DNA from: Methanosarcinales archaeon
GTDB lineage: Archaea > Halobacteriota > Methanosarcinia > Methanosarcinales > Methanogasteraceae
DNA: 10,808 nucleotides
Direction: 5' to 3'
Assembly: GCA_003661105.1 (NCBI GenBank)
Contig: QMVM01000046.1
Coordinates: forward strand, 1-10,808
Positions 6,260 to 10,808 of this stretch are shown here, piece by piece. Numbering within the stretch: position 1 is the stretch's first letter; the number at the start of each line of letters is the position of its first letter. The translations under genes and the position numbers were made by a program. Under the pieces are notes generated by a model that was not told where the DNA came from, did no database searches, and saw only the letters and a program-made list of their open reading frames with translations.

Positions 6260-8134
6260 ATGACAAAACCAGATTATGTATTGTTTGATAAGGATACGAC
6301 AGCAATTATATTCGGTAACCAGCAAGCAGCGGTTCAGCGGATGCTTCATTTTGACTTTCTGGCCGGTAGAGAGAAACCATCTGTGGCTGCCATTGTCAAT
6401 CCCAGTGGTGGACGCAAAGGGCTTATGAAAGTATTCTATGGCAAGGACGAGATATTGCTGCCTACGTACAACAAGCTTAGGGCCGCAGTTAAGAATCATC
6501 CTGATGCGGACGTAGTCATAAATTTTGCGTCCTTTCGTTCGGCGTACGACGTTTCTGTTGAGGCTTTAAACTACCCTTCTATTAAGACAGTGGCAATCAT
6601 TGCTGAGGGCATACCCGAACGGCAGACAAGGCAACTCATTGTTTTAAGGAAGAAACTGGGTAAGTGGATCATCGGTCCTGCAACGGTAGGTGGCTTTGTG
6701 GCGGGCGGCTTTAAAATAGGCAATGCCGGCGGTGCTTTGTCCAACCTTTTAATGTCTAAACTTTACCGGCCCGGAAGCGTGGGGTTCGTGTCGAAGTCGG
6801 GCGGTATGTTAAACGAGATGGCAAATATGATCGCCCTGAATTCGGACGGCGTGTATGAGGGCATAGCCATAGGCGGCGATAAATATCCGGGTTCCACCCT
6901 TGTTGAGCACTTGCAGCGACATGAGGCGAATCCGGAGATAAAGATGATGGTCGTTCTTGGAGAGGTTGGCGGTGACGATGAGTATGAGATAGTAGATGCA
7001 ATAAAGGACGGGCGACTCAAGAAGCCTCTGGTAGCGTGGGTTACCGGCACGTGCGCGAAAGTGTTTCCAAGCGAAGTTCAGTTCGGACATGCAGGAGCAA
7101 TGGCACGAGGTGAAGCTGAGACGGCAGACGCAAAGAACGCAGCACTCAAAGAAGCTGGTGCATACGTCCCCGACTCATACAATGACTTCGATAAACTTAT
7201 ACACACGGTATACGAGGATCTAAAGGCAAAAGGAATCATAGAAGAGAAGGAAGAGGTGACGCCGCGAGAAATACCCGTTGATTATGATCCCGGGACTATG
7301 AGAAGGACCACCAATATTATTAGCACAATCTCAGACGACAGGGGTGATGAACTTCTCTATGCAGGCATCCCGATAAGTGAGGTTATCAGAGACGGGTACA
7401 GCGTAGGAGATGTTATATCCTTGTTGTGGTTTAAGAAGCGATTGCCAAAGTATGTTACAGAGTTCCTGGAACTCACACTCATGATAACCGCAGATCACGG
7501 GCCCTGTGTAAGTGGGGCGCACAATACCATTGTGACCGCCATGGCAGGAAAGGACATAACGGCATCAGTGGCAGCGGGTGTATTGACAATAGGGCCGAGA
7601 TTTGGGGGTGCAATAGACGGTGCTGCCAAGTACTTCAAGGATGCATTGGAGAGAGGTCTTACGCCGAGACAGTTTGTGGACGAAATGAAAGCCAAGAACA
7701 TAAATATACCGGGGATCGGGCACAGGGTGAAAAGCGTGCACAACCCGGACATGCGTGTGAATCTGCTTGAAGAATGGGCTTTCGCCAATCTACCAAAGCA
7801 TAAGCTGCTGGACTTTGCTCTTGAGGTGGAGAAGGTAACAACAGCTAAGAAGAACAATCTCATATTGAATGTGGATGGGTGTATAGGCATAGTGTTCGTT
7901 GACATCATGCACGCTACCGGGATATATACCGAGGCTGAAATAGAAGAGATAATAGACAGCGGCGCACTCAATGGTCTATTTGTATTAGGGCGGACAATCG
8001 GTATGGTCGGGCATTTCCTTGACCAGAAACGGCTGCATTCCGGATTATACCGGCATCCCTGGGACGAGGTCCTCTATATGTTGCCGAGCGAGACAGAAGT
8101 TTTGGAATATTTCGATACAGGAAAGAAGAGGTGA
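6260..8134 (+). CDS. aclA: ATP-citrate lyase large subunit (CoA-binding and citrate-synthase-like domains)
   Basis: A 624-residue subunit equivalent to the C-terminal two-thirds of ACLY. It completes the reaction citrate + ATP + CoA = acetyl-CoA + oxaloacetate + ADP + Pi. The first ~330 residues are a succinyl-CoA-synthetase-alpha-like module. VGFVSKSGGMLNEM lies in it, and the phosphorylated His is His277 in QFGHAGA. The remainder (about 350-624) is a citrate-synthase fold with ADHGPCVSGAHNT (His413, His421), GPRFGGAIDGAA, GIGHRVKSVHNPDMR (His488) and LYRHPWDEVLYMLP near the end. All these signatures match the animal and plant enzymes, so it should be active. It is 5 bases after aclB and 6 bases before icd. 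It is not a stand-alone citrate synthase, because the N-terminal ligase module with its His is complete. Confidence 0.96.
   Translation: MTKPDYVLFDKDTTAIIFGNQQAAVQRMLHFDFLAGREKPSVAAIVNPSGGRKGLMKVFYGKDEILLPTYNKLRAAVKNHPDADVVINFASFRSAYDVSVEALNYPSIKTVAIIAEGIPERQTRQLIVLRKKLGKWIIGPATVGGFVAGGFKIGNAGGALSNLLMSKLYRPGSVGFVSKSGGMLNEMANMIALNSDGVYEGIAIGGDKYPGSTLVEHLQRHEANPEIKMMVVLGEVGGDDEYEIVDAIKDGRLKKPLVAWVTGTCAKVFPSEVQFGHAGAMARGEAETADAKNAALKEAGAYVPDSYNDFDKLIHTVYEDLKAKGIIEEKEEVTPREIPVDYDPGTMRRTTNIISTISDDRGDELLYAGIPISEVIRDGYSVGDVISLLWFKKRLPKYVTEFLELTLMITADHGPCVSGAHNTIVTAMAGKDITASVAAGVLTIGPRFGGAIDGAAKYFKDALERGLTPRQFVDEMKAKNINIPGIGHRVKSVHNPDMRVNLLEEWAFANLPKHKLLDFALEVEKVTTAKKNNLILNVDGCIGIVFVDIMHATGIYTEAEIEEIIDSGALNGLFVLGRTIGMVGHFLDQKRLHSGLYRHPWDEVLYMLPSETEVLEYFDTGKKR
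8127..8134 (+). promoter_or_regulatory. Ribosome binding site of icd, overlapping the aclA stop
   Basis: AGAGGTGA contains the aclA TGA stop and lies 6 bases before the icd ATG at 8141. Confidence 0.65.
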
Positions 8135-8140
8135 AGAGAA

Positions 8141-9349
8141 ATGGTGACAGATAAGATCCGGATGAAGACTCCATTAGTTGAGATGGACGGAGACGAGATG
8201 ACAAGGGTAATGTGGGGTATGGTAAAGGATAAACTCCTGCTGCCTCATATAGACCTCAAAACGGAGTACTATGACCTATCAATAGAAAATCGGGACGAGA
8301 CCGATGACCAGATAACCATAGATGCGGCAGAGGCGATAAAGAGGTATAAAGTGGGTGTTAAGTGCGCTACAATAACTCCAAACGCGGCACGGGTCACGGA
8401 ATACAACCTAAAAGAGCAATGGAAGAGCCCTAATGGCACAATCAGAGCTATGCTGGATGGTACTATCTTCAGAACGCCAATAATGGTTACGAATATACAA
8501 CCAGCGGTAAGAAACTGGACAAAACCTATCATCCTGGGTAGGCACGCATACGGCGATGTATACAAGAACGTTGAGTATAAGATTGAGGGCCCCTGCAAGG
8601 CTGAGCTTGTAGTCACGAATGAGAATGGGGAGGGTGTTAGACGCACGATACATGAGTTCAATGAACCGGGCATTATACAGGGCATACACAACCTTGACGC
8701 ATCAATAACTAGCTTTGCCGAAGCTTGTTTCTCTTACGCACTGGACCAGAAAGTGGATCTATGGTTCGCTACGAAGGACACCATATCCAAGATCTATGAC
8801 AGTAATTTCATGGAGATATTCGAGAAGCTATATGAAGAGGAGTACAAGGATAAGTTTGAGGCGGCAGGGATAACGTATTTCTATACACTGATAGATGATG
8901 CGGTAGCAAGGATAATGAGGGCGGAGGGTGGCATGCTATGGGCGCTGAAGAACTACGACGGCGATGTGATGTCTGATATGCTTGCGGCAGCATTTGGGAG
9001 TTTAGCTATGATGACTTCGGTCTTAGTATCGCCTCATGGCTACTTCGAGTATGAAGCGGCACATGGCACGGTGCAGAAGCACTACTACAAGCATCTTCTG
9101 GGTGAGAAGACCTCTACCAACTCAGTCGCACTGATATTTGCATGGAGTGGTGCGCTCCGGAAGCGTGGCGAACTTGATGGCACACCTGAGCTAGGCGCAT
9201 TTGCCGACAAATTGGATGCTGCGGCTTTAGGGACGATAGAAGACGGAATAATGACTGGCGACCTATCGAAACTGGCAAAACCACCTGCACAAAAGATTGT
9301 GAATACGGAAGAGTTCCTGGATGAGGTAGCACGGCGACTTGAGGTGTAG
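8141..9349 (+). CDS. icd: Isocitrate dehydrogenase, homodimeric eukaryote-like type (probably NADP-dependent)
   Basis: A 402-residue enzyme that interconverts isocitrate and 2-oxoglutarate + CO2 using NAD(P). It belongs to the subfamily of human IDH1/IDH2, not to the ~420-residue archaeal/E. coli type. SIENRDETDDQITIDAAEAI and VGVKCATITPN are hallmark stretches. The isocitrate-binding arginines are Arg102 (SPNGTIR), Arg111 (GTIFR) and Arg134 (GRHAYGD), with the same spacing as human Arg100, Arg109 and Arg132. The metal-binding aspartates lie in LIDDAVARIM and KNYDGDVMSD. The cofactor loop reads AAHGTVQKHYY: a Lys stands where the human enzyme has Arg314, and the following His is kept, so NADP use is likely but not proven. 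It is the last gene of the operon; I see no clear terminator after it. Confidence 0.95.
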   Translation: MVTDKIRMKTPLVEMDGDEMTRVMWGMVKDKLLLPHIDLKTEYYDLSIENRDETDDQITIDAAEAIKRYKVGVKCATITPNAARVTEYNLKEQWKSPNGTIRAMLDGTIFRTPIMVTNIQPAVRNWTKPIILGRHAYGDVYKNVEYKIEGPCKAELVVTNENGEGVRRTIHEFNEPGIIQGIHNLDASITSFAEACFSYALDQKVDLWFATKDTISKIYDSNFMEIFEKLYEEEYKDKFEAAGITYFYTLIDDAVARIMRAEGGMLWALKNYDGDVMSDMLAAAFGSLAMMTSVLVSPHGYFEYEAAHGTVQKHYYKHLLGEKTSTNSVALIFAWSGALRKRGELDGTPELGAFADKLDAAALGTIEDGIMTGDLSKLAKPPAQKIVNTEEFLDEVARRLEV

Positions 9350-9396
9350 GATAGTCGATCATGTCGGGAATAGAATAGAATATTGATGATGTATAG

Positions 9397-9551
9397 GTGA
9401 AAGTGATTATAACGGGTGAAGCAGGATTCATAGACTAAAATCTTGCTGAAGTACTATCACGGGATAATGAAGCCATTATCGTGGACGATTTATCTATGGG
9501 AATGAAGCGAATATAAGAGGTTTGGAGATCGAGTTGGTTAAAGGCATCTCC
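9397..9551 (+). pseudogene. Decayed start of a galE-like NAD-dependent epimerase gene
   Basis: From the GTG at 9397 the translation is VKVIITGEAGFID, stop, NLAEVLSRDNEAIIVDDLSM, GMK. This is the N-terminal Rossmann fold of extended SDR epimerases (expected ITGGAGFIGSN), with one Gly lost to Glu and a TAA at 9436-9438 just after the glycine motif. After GMK a shift near 9508-9510 restores NIRGLEIELVKGI, the next family segment. Then similarity ends abruptly at about 9551, where an unrelated minus-strand frame begins. Only ~50 of ~310 residues are left, so it is non-functional. The family is certain enough, but UDP-glucose 4-epimerase versus a related sugar epimerase/dehydratase cannot be decided. 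Confidence 0.7.
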
Positions 9552-9851
9552 GCCTCTGTAATACCATCCACGTCGAGTACGAAATCAATGTCAGAAGGCA
9601 GAGCACGATCCCATCCGGTGATCTTGGGGCACTCGTATCCGGTATCCTGCATGACTTTGATGGCATCCCGCCGCTTCTGAAACACAAACGCATATAGTTT
9701 CTCAAATCCCGATCTCGTGTAAAAATTCGTAGATCTTGAGTTTGTGCCTCCGTTTCATCACGATGCCCGACATCTGCAAAACGTCCCTAATCCTGCTGTC
9801 GCTGATGAATACCTCAGGCCTGAGAAGAAGCTCTACCTTTGGAAGATCGTC
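9494..9851 (-). pseudogene. Unrecognised gene, frameshifted
   Basis: Two minus-strand frames read as one protein. The upstream frame (9851 to 9702) contains ELLLRPEVFISDSRIRDVLQ and KRRHKLKIYEFLHEIG, then stops. The downstream frame (from about 9706 to 9494) continues FEKLYAFVFQKRRDAIKVMQ and GYECPKITGWDRALPSDIDF. Removing one A near 9707 joins them smoothly as LHEIGFEKLYAF. The last ~18 residues are the antisense of the galE relic, so the natural 3' end is probably lost near 9550. An in-frame TAA bounds the 5' side at 9852-9854. The composition (charged helices, then an acidic strand FVLDVDGI) suggests a cytoplasmic protein. I do not recognise the family and assign no function. Confidence 0.45.
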
Positions 9852-9874
9852 TTAATTTTTGTAGATTACCATTG

Positions 9875-10333
9875 TTACCGTGTAATCAGCATCTCAGCAG
9901 TATCTGCCCGGTATACCCAGTCAGGGGAAAGCGCACCTGTTCTGCGGTAGTACTTCACAAGCCGCCGTATCTTGGATTCTGTCAGTTGCAGCGCACGCTT
10001 GTTATGAACGTCTTTTTTATTTTCTGCAAGATGCGTGCGTAATCGAAGCGCTTTTACGATGAGGTTTCGCATCCCCTCAGGAACGTTCGGCGCCATGTCG
10101 TGATCCGCAACCGTCTGCATGATCTTCTTCTGCGTGATCAATGTGGCATCCGGGATGCCATGCCGGTCCCGAAGAATCATCCCGATCTCGCTTGAGGATT
10201 TATCCTGTTTCCACAGGTTGATGATGATCTGCTCAAGCTCCTCTGCACCCATATCGACCCATGATGGATTTTCCTTCCGGTAGGGTCTCGTCGATCCTGA
10301 TTTTCCTTTCCGCCGTGAATACATTCGTGCCAT
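9875..10333 (-). CDS. rps15: Small-subunit ribosomal protein S15 (S15P/S13e)
   Basis: A 152-residue archaeal/eukaryotic-type S15. The N-terminal extension MARMYSRRKGKSGSTRPYRK is typical of the archaeal protein. It is followed by WVDMGAEELEQIIINLWKQD, SSSEIGMILRDRHGIPD, and the S15 core with DVHNKRALQLTESKIRRLVK and YYRRTG. It binds 16S rRNA in the platform of the 30S subunit. The frame can be extended 32 codons upstream to 10429, but homologues start at MARM, and the TATA box at 10359-10366 lies inside that extension, so I choose 10333. The last ~8 residues (TAEMLITR) are less conserved. It is an intact gene between two relics. Confidence 0.95.
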   Translation of the reverse strand: MARMYSRRKGKSGSTRPYRKENPSWVDMGAEELEQIIINLWKQDKSSSEIGMILRDRHGIPDATLITQKKIMQTVADHDMAPNVPEGMRNLIVKALRLRTHLAENKKDVHNKRALQLTESKIRRLVKYYRRTGALSPDWVYRADTAEMLITR

Positions 10334-10358
10334 GTTGGTTCTATGTTGCAGCGTACTT

Positions 10359-10366
10359 GATTTAAG
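10359..10366 (-). promoter_or_regulatory. TATA box of rps15
   Basis: CTTAAATC on the minus strand, preceded by AAACA as a possible BRE. Its centre is about 29 bases upstream of the ATG at 10333, so transcription would start at or just before the start codon (leaderless or near-leaderless mRNA). No ribosome binding site is visible, which agrees. Confidence 0.45.
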
Positions 10367-10531
10367 TGTTTCCTGATGTCGCAGGCTTATCACACCAAAA
10401 TATCCTACGCCTTCACTTTCGCCGTCCATGCAATATCCACGATCCCGTGATCACTTCTCGCTATGTGTGCGCAGGTGTGTAAAATGGTGCAGGTTTCCGC
10501 CCGCGTGTGCCCTCACAAGTCTGTCAAAAGG

Positions 10532-10725
10532 GTTGGCGTCGATCTGGTGATAGGAAACTCGCACGGGGCGTACATCGCTGATGACGAGGAGCTCGCCTTC
10601 GCACGGATCGGGTTCATGAGTATGATCGGGTTGGCTACCAGCGAAGAGCGATCATCAGGTATGGGGGCGGGATCAATCGTGTCGTCCGGATTGCGAACGC
10701 GATTCCGGATCATGTGGACGCGTGA
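10532..10725 (+). pseudogene. Nitrogenase component-1-like (NifK/NifN family) fragment, frameshifted
   Basis: One frame reads VGVDLVIGNSHGAYIADDEE, then LAFARIGF, up to 10615. Two bases over, from 10615, it continues HEYDRVGYQRRAIIRYGG, then GINRVVRIANAIPDHVDA, and stops at 10723-10725. Joined, this is the C-terminal family block: a hydrophobic-GNSHG segment, RxGFP, DRxGYQRRA and GYxGGIN, followed by a final helix. It is the signature of NifK/NifN/VnfK-like proteins. The expected Pro after GF and one or two further residues are missing, so a small deletion (7 bases would fit) occurred at 10613-10616. Upstream to an ATG at 10484 the frame is open but unlike the family, so the N-terminal three-quarters are gone. 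It is a relic, not a functional nitrogenase gene. Confidence 0.65.
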
Positions 10726-10808
10726 AGCCGGGGTGTGGACACTGTTTCAGGATGGGGGCGCTCATCATGGCGGTGCTTTATGGTGCGATAGGGGTTTCGT
10801 ATTTTTGA

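Noticed and set aside
7495..7971. 158-residue minus-strand frame inside aclA
   Set aside because: Antisense shadow over the citrate-synthase domain; no independent support.
9839..10042. Plus-strand frames of 67-68 residues over 9744-10042
   Set aside because: They overlap rps15 and the unknown minus gene in antisense and have no recognisable motif.
10752..10808. 18-residue hydrophobic frame ending exactly at the window edge (MGALIMAVLYGAIGVSYF)
   Set aside because: It could be a short membrane peptide, but it has no ribosome binding site or homologue I recognise and is too short to support.

Overview
The window looks archaeal, probably from a methanogen- or ANME-related lineage of Euryarchaeota/Halobacteriota. 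It carries an unmistakable archaeal ribosomal protein S15 (S13e type), archaeal-style TATA boxes close to start codons, AGGTGA-type ribosome binding sites, a VapBC-like toxin-antitoxin locus, and remnants of larC and of a nitrogenase component-1 gene. The lineage assignment is inference; no rRNA gene is present.

The centre (about 2980-9349) is an intact four-gene operon on the + strand: aconitase, ATP-citrate lyase small (ATP-grasp) subunit, ATP-citrate lyase large (citrate-synthase-fold) subunit, and NADP-type isocitrate dehydrogenase. Intergenic gaps are 21, 5 and 6 bases, each with a good ribosome binding site. A TATA-like box sits just upstream of the first gene. Together the products interconvert oxaloacetate + acetyl-CoA, citrate, isocitrate and 2-oxoglutarate. 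This is the citrate segment of the TCA cycle, run with ATP-citrate lyase and with no citrate synthase gene in the window. The lyase subunits and the isocitrate dehydrogenase resemble the eukaryotic and rTCA-bacterial enzymes strongly.

Both flanks are largely decayed. On the left (1-2470) are the tail of an unrecognised gene, a truncated copy of a toxin-antitoxin pair, a HEAT-repeat-like fragment, a larC (nickel-pincer cofactor) pseudogene with a deletion and a frameshift, and a second copy of the toxin-antitoxin pair. In that second copy the antitoxin is intact but the toxin is frameshifted. The two toxin-antitoxin copies share a gap-free block of about 236 bp and lie about 1.7 kb apart in the same orientation. 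A pair of short palindromes, possibly the ends of a small IS200/IS605-like relic, lies between this region and the operon.

On the right (9350-10808) are a decayed galE/NAD-dependent epimerase start, an unrecognised frameshifted gene on the - strand, the intact rps15 gene on the - strand with its own promoter, and a frameshifted NifK/NifN-like nitrogenase fragment on the + strand. The main biological interest is the compact ATP-citrate-lyase operon in an archaeon; the second is the density of gene relics around it.
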